Origin: Lysobacterales bacterium
GTDB taxonomy: Bacteria; Pseudomonadota; Gammaproteobacteria; Xanthomonadales; Xanthomonadaceae
Direction: 5' to 3'
DNA: 9,568 nt
NCBI GenBank assembly: GCA_020442545.1
Contig: JAGRJX010000049.1
Span: 1 to 9,568 of the forward strand
In this document: positions 1 to 6,057 of the stretch, piece by piece
Layout of the letters: each line of letters opens with the position of its first letter
How positions within the stretch are numbered: position 1 is the stretch's first letter
The notes under the pieces: generated by a model
Told to the model about the DNA's origin: nothing
The model's input: only the letters and a program-made list of their open reading frames with translations
Database searches by the model: none
Program-made: the position numbers and the translations under genes

Positions 1-44
1 TTGGGCGGGATTTCCGGCTGGTAGAGGATGACGTCGATCAGCAT
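1..44 (-). CDS. trmL: tRNA (cytidine/uridine(34)-2'-O)-methyltransferase TrmL, first 14 codons only
   Basis: Reading leftward from the ATG at 44-42, the only visible peptide is MLIDVILYQPEIPP, followed by the first two bases of a likely Asn codon. This matches the N-terminus I know for TrmL (E. coli begins MLNIVLYEPEIPPNTGN), a SPOUT-superfamily enzyme that methylates the ribose of the wobble nucleotide in certain tRNA-Leu. The first beta strand and the PEIPPN element are very characteristic of the family, but the SAM-binding trefoil knot lies outside the window. There is no Shine-Dalgarno sequence before the ATG; instead a CATAAT hexamer ends 6 nt upstream, which suggests a leaderless transcript. 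A terminator at 92-118 separates it from the upstream gene on the same strand, so it probably has its own promoter. Identification rests on 14 residues; another SPOUT paralogue remains possible. Confidence 0.62.
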   Translation of the reverse strand, partial: MLIDVILYQPEIPP

Positions 45-50
45 GCACGC

Positions 51-56
51 ATTATG
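51..56 (-). promoter_or_regulatory. Possible -10 box (CATAAT) for trmL, leaderless geometry
   Basis: On the minus strand CATAAT (five of six matches to TATAAT) is followed by exactly 6 nt and then the ATG of trmL. A start point about 7 nt after the -10 box would fall on the A of the ATG. I could not find a good -35 box at 16-18 nt upstream. The same geometry occurs in front of the phospholipase gene at 8191. Confidence 0.35.
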
Positions 57-91
57 CCGTCGCCCAACACCCGGCAGCGGCGCCGCAAACA

Positions 92-118
92 ACATCGCCG
101 GCACGAGGCCGGCGATGT
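92..118 (-). terminator. Rho-independent terminator of the secreted acidic protein gene
   Basis: An 11-bp perfect stem (92-102 paired with 108-118) with a 5-nt loop, very GC-rich. On the minus strand it is followed by a short T-rich run (TTGTTTG). It lies about 31 nt downstream of the stop codon at 149-151, in the right place to end that transcript before trmL. The T-run is interrupted by G, so efficiency is uncertain. The rest of 45-148 shows no other feature besides the trmL -10 candidate. Confidence 0.7.
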
Positions 119-148
119 CGGTGATTCAGGCAATGCGCGAATCAGCGC

Positions 149-790
149 TCACTTTTCCTCGCGCACGGTTTCGCTGCGGTTGACCTCGACCATCACCTTC
201 TTGTGCTCGGCGTCGCTGCGATCGATCACGATCAGGCGCGAGCTGCCGTCCGGCTCGATCATCGCGTCGTCATCAAGCTCGACGATCTCCTGGTCGCCGA
301 GAACAACAACCGTGTCGGCTTCGGCGTCGCCGCCGCCGTCCATGTCGAGCTGGGTAACCTTGCCGTCGTCGCTGACAAACACCATGGCGCGCGTGCCGCT
401 GAGGTCACCGGCTTCGGCATCAGCGGCAGTGATCACCTTGCGGATCTCGATGCGGTGCTTGCCGTCGGCCTCGGCGCCGCTGTCGTCGGAAACCCAGCGC
501 AGGCCTTCGCCCGGCGGCAGCAGCTTGACCCGGGTGAGGTCGGTGCCGTCGTCGATGTCGAGGCCGCTCTCGGTGCGGCTGACGATGATATTGCGACCAT
601 CGTCGGCGATCAGCTGGCGGGTTTCGCCCACGGACAGATCGTCGGCATTGAAGGTGGACACCTGGTCACCGTTGACCAGCTTGATGGTGGTCTTTTCGTT
701 GCCGGCGGCACTGGCGAAAGCGACGCTGGCGCAGCCAATGGCCAGGGCGAGGGCGGTCAGTCCGCGCTGGGCGATGCGATGAATGGACAT
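149..790 (-). CDS. Secreted highly acidic protein of unknown function (213 aa)
   Basis: I do not recognise the family. The start at 790 is chosen because AAGGAG sits about 8 nt upstream on the minus strand and because it begins directly with a signal peptide; an in-frame ATG at 832 would only add residues before it. Residues 1-28 look like a Sec signal (MSIHR, hydrophobic LTALALAIG core, then AFASA), with probable signal peptidase I cleavage near residues 26-29. The AIGC at 17-20 is a poor lipobox, so a lipoprotein is less likely. The mature part is rich in Asp and Glu (for example GLDIDDGTD near 76, DMDGGGDAEAD near 149, VELDDDAMIEPDG near 170), alternating with short beta-like hydrophobic stretches such as RLIVID; Cys is absent after residue 20. 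Probable location is the periplasm or outside the cell. Acidic runs might bind cations, but no canonical calcium loop is complete. It is divergent from the SDR gene at 1091 and is probably transcribed alone. Confidence 0.8.
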   Translation of the reverse strand: MSIHRIAQRGLTALALAIGCASVAFASAAGNEKTTIKLVNGDQVSTFNADDLSVGETRQLIADDGRNIIVSRTESGLDIDDGTDLTRVKLLPPGEGLRWVSDDSGAEADGKHRIEIRKVITAADAEAGDLSGTRAMVFVSDDGKVTQLDMDGGGDAEADTVVVLGDQEIVELDDDAMIEPDGSSRLIVIDRSDAEHKKVMVEVNRSETVREEK

Positions 791-1090
791 GCTGGAACTC
801 CTTTTCGTTGGGTGAGCTGCCCTGGAATCCACCGGCCGGCGGATTCGTGGACAACCCGGTCAGAGCAAGTGTCGTGCCAGGTGTTGAAAGCCCCGGATGA
901 TGGGTGATTGCGCCACGAATGTCCCTATAGGGGGATTTTTGCGCGTCCTGGTGGCGCAAATGCGGTCATGAAGGCGGCATTGCGGGACGCCTCGGCGTCG
1001 ATTGCTGTACCGGCGGTCCCTGCCAGACGAACTGCCCTGTCAACCGTTGTACCCTGCAAGTCAATCCCAATGCATGGCAAGGAGTTCGTG
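791..1090. other. Divergent intergenic region between the acidic protein and SDR genes
   Basis: This 300-bp gap should hold promoters for both flanking genes. Both downstream genes have good ribosome binding sites: AAGGAG before 790 on the minus strand and AAGGAG at 1079-1084 on the plus strand. I could not pick out a convincing sigma-70 promoter pair in either direction. The notable content is the nested inverted repeat at 908-960, listed separately. Open frames running through the gap have no start signal or recognisable protein features. Confidence 0.6.
908..960. repeat. Nested inverted repeat in the divergent intergenic region
   Basis: TTGCGCCAC (908-916) is the exact reverse complement of GTGGCGCAA (951-959). 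Between the arms lies the perfect 10-bp palindrome CCCTATAGGG (923-932). A third element, TTTGCGC (938-944), can pair instead with GCGCAAA (954-960), so the right arm has two competing partners. In RNA this could form two alternative hairpins; in DNA it could be an operator. It does not match any riboswitch that I recognise. Confidence 0.45.
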
Positions 1091-1789
1091 ATGGACAGGT
1101 CTCTGGTGGTGATAACCGGCGCGGCTGGCGCGCTGGGCCGTGCGGTCGCCTCGCACTTTCTGTCGCGGGGCTGCAGCGTGGTGCTGGTTGATCGCGACGA
1201 CACCGCGCTGAAGACGGCCTACGCCAACGTCGACGGGGACAGGACTTTTGTCGCCACCGACCTCACCGATACCGTCGCGACGCGCGATGCGCTGTCCGCC
1301 GTGTTCGCCGACAAGGGCGCGGCCGACGTGCTCTGCAACATCGCCGGCGGCTTCAGCATGGGCAAGCCGGTGGACGACGCCGACCCGTCCGACTGGCAGC
1401 GCATGCTCGACATGAACGTCAACACGCTGCTCAACGCCTGTCGTGCCGTGGTGCCCGGCATGCGCGAGGCCGGCACCGGCAAGGTGATCAACATCGCGGC
1501 GGCTTCCGCCAGCAGCGGCAAGGCGATGATGGGCGCCTACTGCGCGTCAAAGGATGCCGTCGCCCGTCTCACCGAATCCATGGCGCTGGAGCTGCGCGAG
1601 CATGGCATCAACGTGAATGCGGTCGCCCCCAGCATCCTCGACACCCCGGCCAACCGCAACGCCATGCCGGATGCCGATCCCGCCAAATGGGTATCAACCG
1701 AGCAGCTCAGTGCGGTGATCGGCTTCCTGGCCTCCGGCGATGCCAGTGCGATCCATGGCGCGGTCATTCCGGTGGTCGGTCTGTCCTGA
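1091..1789 (+). CDS. SDR-family NAD(P)-dependent oxidoreductase, dihydropteridine-reductase-like
   Basis: A 232-residue classical short-chain dehydrogenase. The start at 1091 has AAGGAG at 1079-1084; the in-frame ATG at 1070 lacks this. The nucleotide-binding motif TGAAGALG is at residues 9-16. Asp34 at the end of beta 2 (VVLVDRDD) favours NAD(H) over NADP(H). The NNAG-type motif is present as CNIAGGF (82-88). The active site is Tyr150 and Lys154 (YCASK), with the catalytic Ser among residues 138-142 (SASSG) and an Asn in DMNVN (107-111). The C-terminal stretch LDTPANRNAMPDADPAKW (183-200) closely resembles a segment I recall from animal quinoid dihydropteridine reductase (LDTPMNR then MPEAD and W), and the AGGF element resembles its AGGW. 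Substrate is therefore uncertain: pterin reduction is possible, but many bacterial SDRs with this tail are uncharacterised. It stands alone on the plus strand and runs towards the convergent OmpA-like gene. Confidence 0.9.
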   Translation: MDRSLVVITGAAGALGRAVASHFLSRGCSVVLVDRDDTALKTAYANVDGDRTFVATDLTDTVATRDALSAVFADKGAADVLCNIAGGFSMGKPVDDADPSDWQRMLDMNVNTLLNACRAVVPGMREAGTGKVINIAAASASSGKAMMGAYCASKDAVARLTESMALELREHGINVNAVAPSILDTPANRNAMPDADPAKWVSTEQLSAVIGFLASGDASAIHGAVIPVVGLS

Positions 1790-1880
1790 CAGCAGCGGAA
1801 CCGCGGCAGTACCGGCGCAGTCTGCTGCGCGGCGGGCATGCTGCGGCCTGGAACGGCGGAATCGGACATCCCCCAACGAA

Positions 1881-1909
1881 AAACGCCGCGACCCGAAGTC
1901 GCGGCGTTT
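1881..1909 (-). terminator. Rho-independent terminator between convergent SDR and OmpA-like genes
   Basis: A 12-bp perfect stem AAACGCCGCGAC (1881-1892) pairs with 1898-1909 across a 5-nt loop. On the minus strand the stem runs into TTTTTCG, giving a classic terminator about 33 nt beyond the OmpA-like stop codon at 1943. On the plus strand it is followed only by GTTTCGAG, so it may also end the SDR transcript, less efficiently. Between 1790 and 1880 there is no gene and no other clear signal. Confidence 0.85.
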
Positions 1910-1942
1910 CGAGCTGGTTCCGCCAGATGGCGGACCGTCGGA

Positions 1943-2536
1943 TCAGCTGCCGATGCGGTCGAAGATCACGGCGGCTCGCCGGTTGGCCATGCCGTCGTCC
2001 TTGATTGCGCCGGCATTGACCTGACGGTCGCTGGACTCGCCGTAGCTCACGGCACGCACGCTGTCGGCTGGCAGGCCGGCGCTGACCAGGTAGTCGCGGA
2101 CGGCATCGGCGCGGGCCTGGCCCAGGCGCTTGTTGTAGCCGCTGCCACCGGCGGCATCGGTGAAGCCCTCGACGGTCAGCAGGCTGCCGGGATGGCTGTT
2201 GCTGACCACGTTGGCCAGCTCGTCCAGCGCGGCCTTGTCGGCGTCGCGCAGGTCGGACGAATCAAAGTCGAAGTGCGCCATGGCGTTGACGCGAACCTTG
2301 CCGCTCATCTCGGCAATGGCCTTGTCGTATCGGGCAAACTTCTCGGCCAGCTCCTGCTTCAGGCCAGCGATCGCTGCGGCATTGGCATCAGCCTTGGCCT
2401 CGATGGCGCTGTCGCGCGATTGCAGTTCGGCCATGGCGGCATCAAAGTCGACGCGCTTCACATAGTTGCTGCAGCCCACCAGCGTGACCAGGGCAGCGCC
2501 CAGCAGGGCAGGTTTCAGCATGCTCGGTTTGTTCAT
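1943..2536 (-). CDS. OmpA-family peptidoglycan-binding lipoprotein (197 aa)
   Basis: The start at 2536 is preceded on the minus strand by a strong GGAGGAGA ribosome binding site. Residues 1-21 are a lipoprotein signal with lipobox LVGC, placing the lipidated Cys at residue 22; residues Ser-Asn follow it, with no Asp at +2, so outer-membrane sorting is expected. Residues 30-80 are Ala/Lys/Glu/Asp-rich with heptad-like spacing (AAMAELQSRDSAIEAKAD and following), a probable coiled-coil tether. Residues 81-197 are the OmpA C-terminal domain: HFDFDSSDL (88-96), VEGFTDAAG (122-130) and NKRLGQARADAV (135-146). Asp127 and Arg142, 15 residues apart, match the pair known to bind diaminopimelate in OmpA-like domains, and NRR at 185-187 is also typical. 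The likely job is anchoring the outer membrane to peptidoglycan. It has no beta-barrel. It is divergent from the TonB-dependent receptor and is probably monocistronic. A Pal identity is less likely because no tol or ybgF neighbours are present. Confidence 0.93.
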   Translation of the reverse strand: MNKPSMLKPALLGAALVTLVGCSNYVKRVDFDAAMAELQSRDSAIEAKADANAAAIAGLKQELAEKFARYDKAIAEMSGKVRVNAMAHFDFDSSDLRDADKAALDELANVVSNSHPGSLLTVEGFTDAAGGSGYNKRLGQARADAVRDYLVSAGLPADSVRAVSYGESSDRQVNAGAIKDDGMANRRAAVIFDRIGS

Positions 2537-2834
2537 TGTTGGTTCTCCTCCCGGAAGTTCAGGACACAGCCGCCGTTGCTCCCCGCAGGCGGCATGATCG
2601 GGGGCAAGCTGCCCGATGTCGGATCTGCCAACGCGAAGTTTGCGGAGCCGAATCCGAACCCTACCCGTTCAGCCGCACCATGGCAAAGGTCATGGTCGCG
2701 GGCTGCCCGTCCGGCACCCGTTCGTTCGTCGCGCTGCCGCCCGTGGGCACCTTTCACCTGAGCGCGCAAGAAAGGCATGAATACACATCCTGCGCGTTTC
2801 CCCGCACCGGCGATCGATCACGCGGTGGCGCGCC

Positions 2835-2840
2835 TATAGT
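2835..2840 (+). promoter_or_regulatory. Weak candidate -10 box (TATAGT) for the TonB-receptor gene
   Basis: TATAGT lies 70 nt before the receptor ATG and matches TATAAT at five of six positions. No recognisable -35 hexamer is present 16-18 nt upstream, so this needs an activator or is a chance match. It overlaps the left arm of the 2837-2885 inverted repeat. Confidence 0.25.
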
Positions 2841-2885
2841 CGGGTGCGTCTGGCCACAAGGCGCAGACAGACTTTGTCCCGACTA
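2837..2885 (+). repeat. Nested inverted repeat in the TonB-receptor leader
   Basis: Outer arms TAGTCGGG (2837-2844) and CCCGACTA (2878-2885) are exact reverse complements. Inside them GTCTGGCC (2848-2855) pairs with GGC-G-CAGAC (2860-2868), an 8-bp stem with one bulged G and an ACAA loop (2856-2859). The outer arms are 41 bp apart centre to centre. It ends 25 nt before the receptor start codon. It could be an RNA structure in the leader or a paired operator over the promoter; if the TATAGT box is really used, the left arm would not be transcribed, favouring the operator idea. Confidence 0.5.
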
Positions 2886-2910
2886 CAAGAAATCGATTTG
2901 GGGGTTTCAC

Positions 2911-5900
2911 ATGTCTTCAATAAAACTCAAGCGTCACCTGCAGCGCACCGCGCTGAGCGCCGCGCTCGGTCTGTGCCTGGCTGGCGGCGCGATGGCGCAA
3001 TCCAATGCCAATGGTTCGTTGTTCGGTCGCGCAGACGCGGGTTCGACGGTCGTCGTCGAAGACCCGAGCACCGGCGTTCGTCGCGAAATCTCAGTGCAGG
3101 CCGACGGCACCTATCGCGCATCGCAGCTACCCATCGGAAGCTATCGCGTGGTGATGAAGCGGTCCGATGGCACCGAATCCGTGCGCGAGAACGTCCGGGT
3201 GTCGGTCGGTACCGGTACGCCGGTGAACTTTGCGGGGGGCGGCGCAGATGCCACGCTCGGCACCATTCAGGTGTCGAGCAACGCCATCAACCCGATCGAC
3301 GTGTCCTCGGTGGAGTCCACCACGGTCCTCACCGCCGAGCGCATTGAGAAGATTCCGGTCGCGCGGGATACCACGTCCGTGGCGTTGCTGGCCCCCGGTA
3401 CGGTCCGCGGTGACGCGGCCTTTGGCAACCTGGCTTCCTTTGGTGGCTCGTCCGTTGCCGAGAATCAGTACTTCTTCAACGGCTTCAACATCACCAACAG
3501 TTTCCAGAACCTCAATTTCGTGCAGGTGCCGTTCGAGGCCGTTGCCGAGCAACAGGTAAAGACCGGCGGCTACGGTGCCGAGTTCGGTCGGTCCACCGGC
3601 GGCGTGATCAACCAGATCTCCCGCCGTGGTACCAACGACTTCCACGCCGGCGGCAGCTTCTACTGGACGCCGGAAGCATTGAGCGAAACCAATCCGAACC
3701 AGTACGACGGATTCGGTACGCTGCTCGCCAACAACGCCAAGGACAACGGCTGGAACTATACCGTCAACGGATGGGCTGGCGGGGCACTGATCGAGGACAC
3801 CTTGTTTGCCTACGGCCTGCTGTCCTGGACGGAGACACAGGCCAACGCGTATCCCGGTGCTTCGGGACAGAACACCGAAGTGTCATCCGAGCAGCCGAAG
3901 TGGCTTCTGAAGCTGGACTGGAATATCAACGAGAACAACCTGCTTGAGTTCACCGGTATCGGCGACACGCGCAAGAACGAGACTGACTTCTACGAGACGT
4001 CTTTCGATACCTCCGATCTGTACCCCACACGAACCACCTATGCGGGCACGGGCTACAACCGCCTTGGTGGCGAGAGCTACATCCTGAAGTACACCGGCTA
4101 CCTGACCGACAACTTCACGCTATCGGCCCTGGCCGGCACCAGCAAGTCCGAGCGAAACAACTACAGCGTCACCGCGTCAGGCATTCTCAACGAGTACAAC
4201 GGTGAGGTCGGCATGGGTGCCAACGGCTGTCCGATCATCGCCGACGCGCGTCCGGGTTTTGCCGGTACAGTCAACGCGGTGACCGGCTGCAGCCTGGCCA
4301 ATTTCCTCGGGCGGCCGGACGCCAAGGACACCCGTGACCAGTTCCGTCTGGACGCCGAGTGGGTGCTGGGTGATCACCTGATCCGTGGCGGCGTGGATAT
4401 CGACAACTTCGAGTCGGTGGCCGGTCAGTCCTACTCCGGCGGCCAGTTCTGGCGCTACGGTCGCTACACGATCGGTGGCGTGCAGCGCACGGATGTTGCC
4501 CGTCTGCGCGTGTTCCAGTCCGGCGCCACCGTTGGCGTCGACCAGACCGCCTACTATCTTGAAGACAGCTGGAGCGTCACCGACAGCTTCATGCTGTACG
4601 CCGGACTGCGCTGGGACACCTTCGACAACAAGAATGGTGACGGCGAAACCTACGTCAAGATCAAGAACCAGTTCGCGCCACGTCTGGGCTTCTCCTGGGA
4701 CGTGCACGGTGATTCCACGCTGAAGGTATTCGGCAACGCCGGTCGCTACGCGCTGCCGCTGACGGCGACTGTTGCCGTGCGCGGCGCAAGCCGCTCGCTG
4801 TTTGTCGAGCAGTACTACGAGTTCACCGGCATCGACCCGGTCACCGGCGCGCCGACCGGCCTGACCCAGATCAACAACCCGGCCAACGGTCGGCCGAACC
4901 GCTACCTGAACAACGAGTTCGGCGTCGGCAAGAATCCGGAAACCATCGCCTCGCAGAATCTGGAGCCGATGTACCAGGACGAGTACATCCTGGGCGCGCA
5001 GAAGCAGCTGACCGACAACTTCTCGGTGGGCGTCCGCGGCATCTACCGCGACCTGAAGCGTGCCATCGACGATACCTGCGACTATCGCCCGATCCTCCAG
5101 TGGGCCTACGACAATGGCTTCACCGGCGACGGTGGCGTGTTCATCGAGCCGGAAGACCGCACCCAGGACAGCGACATTGCCGCCTACAACCCGGGCTTCG
5201 CGTTCTGCCACCTGTACAACCCGGGCAGCGACGCGATCTTCCGCATGGACATCAACGGCGACGGCACGCTGGAAACCGTCGAGATCAACGGCGAGGACCT
5301 GGGCCCGGTCGCCAAGCGTACCTACCAGGCGGTCGAAGTATTCTTCGAAGGCAGCTGGGACAAGCTCTTCCTGCAGGGTTCCTACACCTGGGCGCAGAGC
5401 AAGGGCAACACCGAAGGCGGCGTGAAGTCGGACATCGGCCAGGCCGATACCAACGTCACCCAGGACTTCGACTACCCGGAGCTGGCGGAAGGTTCCTACG
5501 GCTACCTGCCGAACGACCGTCGCCACACGCTGAAGCTGTTCGGCAACTACTCGATCAACGACGAGTGGTCGATCGGCGGCAATCTGCTGGTGCAGTCCGG
5601 GCGGCCGATCAACTGCTTCGGCTATCACCCGATCTCGCCGAACTACGGCAACAGCTATTTCTATTGTGGTGGCCAGCTGGTGCCGCGCGGTACGGCGGGT
5701 CGTACGCCGTGGACCAAGTCGCTGAACATGAACCTGCGCTATGCCCCGGCATTTGCCGACGGGAATCTGGCGTTCAAGGTCGACATTTTCAACCTCTTCA
5801 ACGCGGATGCGGCAGTGACCGTCAACGAGTTTGGCGAGGATGCCGGCGGCGCGCTGCAGGACGGCAGCGACGGTCAGACGTACTTCTACAAGCAGGCCAA

Positions 5901-5952
5901 CGGCTGGCAGCTGCCGCGCGCGGTCCGCTTCTCGGTGCAATACGACTTCTGA
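2911..5952 (+). CDS. Oar-like TonB-dependent outer-membrane receptor with N-terminal carboxypeptidase-regulatory-like domain (1013 aa)
   Basis: The start at 2911 opens directly into a Sec signal peptide (MSSIKLKRHLQRT, hydrophobic core, AMA|Q cleavage after residue 29); its ribosome binding site is only a G-run (TTTGGGGG). Residues about 34-110 form a carboxypeptidase-regulatory-like beta-sandwich (STVVVEDPSTGVRREISVQADGTYR). A TonB-box-like TIQVS is at 118-122. The plug domain covers about 126-245, with the Oar-type signatures IPVARDTTSVALLAPG and GGYGAEFGRSTGG. The rest is the beta-barrel, with LPNDRRHTLKLFGNY and FNLFN (960-964) near the end, closing on the terminal Phe of SVQYDF that the Bam machinery recognises. 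Six mature Cys fall into local pairs (440/460, 723/766, 902/919), probably loop disulfides. Residues 780-791 form an EF-hand-like loop. The ligand is unknown; Oar-type receptors are thought to take up larger substrates or proteins. Probably a single-gene unit ending at the 5981-6006 terminator. Confidence 0.95.
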   Translation: MSSIKLKRHLQRTALSAALGLCLAGGAMAQSNANGSLFGRADAGSTVVVEDPSTGVRREISVQADGTYRASQLPIGSYRVVMKRSDGTESVRENVRVSVGTGTPVNFAGGGADATLGTIQVSSNAINPIDVSSVESTTVLTAERIEKIPVARDTTSVALLAPGTVRGDAAFGNLASFGGSSVAENQYFFNGFNITNSFQNLNFVQVPFEAVAEQQVKTGGYGAEFGRSTGGVINQISRRGTNDFHAGGSFYWTPEALSETNPNQYDGFGTLLANNAKDNGWNYTVNGWAGGALIEDTLFAYGLLSWTETQANAYPGASGQNTEVSSEQPKWLLKLDWNINENNLLEFTGIGDTRKNETDFYETSFDTSDLYPTRTTYAGTGYNRLGGESYILKYTGYLTDNFTLSALAGTSKSERNNYSVTASGILNEYNGEVGMGANGCPIIADARPGFAGTVNAVTGCSLANFLGRPDAKDTRDQFRLDAEWVLGDHLIRGGVDIDNFESVAGQSYSGGQFWRYGRYTIGGVQRTDVARLRVFQSGATVGVDQTAYYLEDSWSVTDSFMLYAGLRWDTFDNKNGDGETYVKIKNQFAPRLGFSWDVHGDSTLKVFGNAGRYALPLTATVAVRGASRSLFVEQYYEFTGIDPVTGAPTGLTQINNPANGRPNRYLNNEFGVGKNPETIASQNLEPMYQDEYILGAQKQLTDNFSVGVRGIYRDLKRAIDDTCDYRPILQWAYDNGFTGDGGVFIEPEDRTQDSDIAAYNPGFAFCHLYNPGSDAIFRMDINGDGTLETVEINGEDLGPVAKRTYQAVEVFFEGSWDKLFLQGSYTWAQSKGNTEGGVKSDIGQADTNVTQDFDYPELAEGSYGYLPNDRRHTLKLFGNYSINDEWSIGGNLLVQSGRPINCFGYHPISPNYGNSYFYCGGQLVPRGTAGRTPWTKSLNMNLRYAPAFADGNLAFKVDIFNLFNADAAVTVNEFGEDAGGALQDGSDGQTYFYKQANGWQLPRAVRFSVQYDF

Positions 5953-5980
5953 ACCCCCAAAGTGATGCAAGTCGTGCGCA

Positions 5981-6006
5981 GAACGGCCGCCCTCGGGCGG
6001 CCGTTC
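5981..6006 (+). terminator. Strong Rho-independent terminator of the TonB-receptor gene
   Basis: An 11-bp GC-rich stem (5981-5991 with 5996-6006) closes a 4-nt CTCG loop and is followed by CTTTTGG on the plus strand, 29 nt after the receptor stop codon. It lies between the convergent receptor and prlC genes. On the minus strand no T-run follows it, so it mainly serves the receptor transcript. No separate prlC terminator is visible between 6007 and 6057. Confidence 0.85.
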
Positions 6007-6057
6007 CTTTTGGTCTGTCGTTACCTGCCGTCGATCATCACCAATCGGACTGCGACA

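Larger units (their letters stand above)
2537..2910. other. Divergent intergenic region between OmpA-like and TonB-receptor genes
   Basis: These 374 bp contain no convincing gene. A plus-strand frame stays open through it into the receptor, but the real receptor start at 2911 is fixed by its signal peptide. Visible elements are the ribosome binding site of the OmpA-like gene near 2545-2552; an imperfect hairpin at 2597-2617 (ATCGGG paired with CCCGAT, extended after a two-base bulge by GCA with TGC); a possible TATAGT -10 box at 2835-2840 without a clear -35; and the nested inverted repeat at 2837-2885. Confidence 0.6.

Noticed and set aside
203..907. A 234-codon plus-strand frame opposite the acidic protein gene
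   Set aside because: It is a low-complexity Val/Ala/Gly/Asp-rich shadow with no ribosome binding site. The minus strand has a ribosome binding site, a signal peptide and a terminator.
1038..1043. A perfect TTGACA on the minus strand as a -35 box for the acidic protein gene
   Set aside because: No acceptable -10 hexamer lies 16-18 nt downstream; the sequence there is GGGACC-like.
2597..2617. Hairpin upstream of the OmpA-like gene as a terminator or attenuator
   Set aside because: The stem has a two-base bulge and no T-run follows on either strand. It is noted only as part of the intergenic description.
1838..2761. A 307-codon plus-strand frame across the OmpA-like gene
   Set aside because: It is antisense to clear OmpA-domain motifs and has no recognisable domain. 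It also crosses the terminator hairpin and an intergenic region.
2536..2910. A 125-codon N-terminal extension of the TonB receptor
   Set aside because: A Sec signal peptide starts exactly at 2911, so upstream residues would bury it. The extension is non-homologous and covers the regulatory region.
4177..5970. A 597-codon minus-strand open frame opposite the TonB-receptor gene
   Set aside because: It is a mirror of the receptor's GC-rich codon use. It has no ribosome binding site, domain or signal peptide, while the opposite strand encodes a complete receptor with clear motifs.
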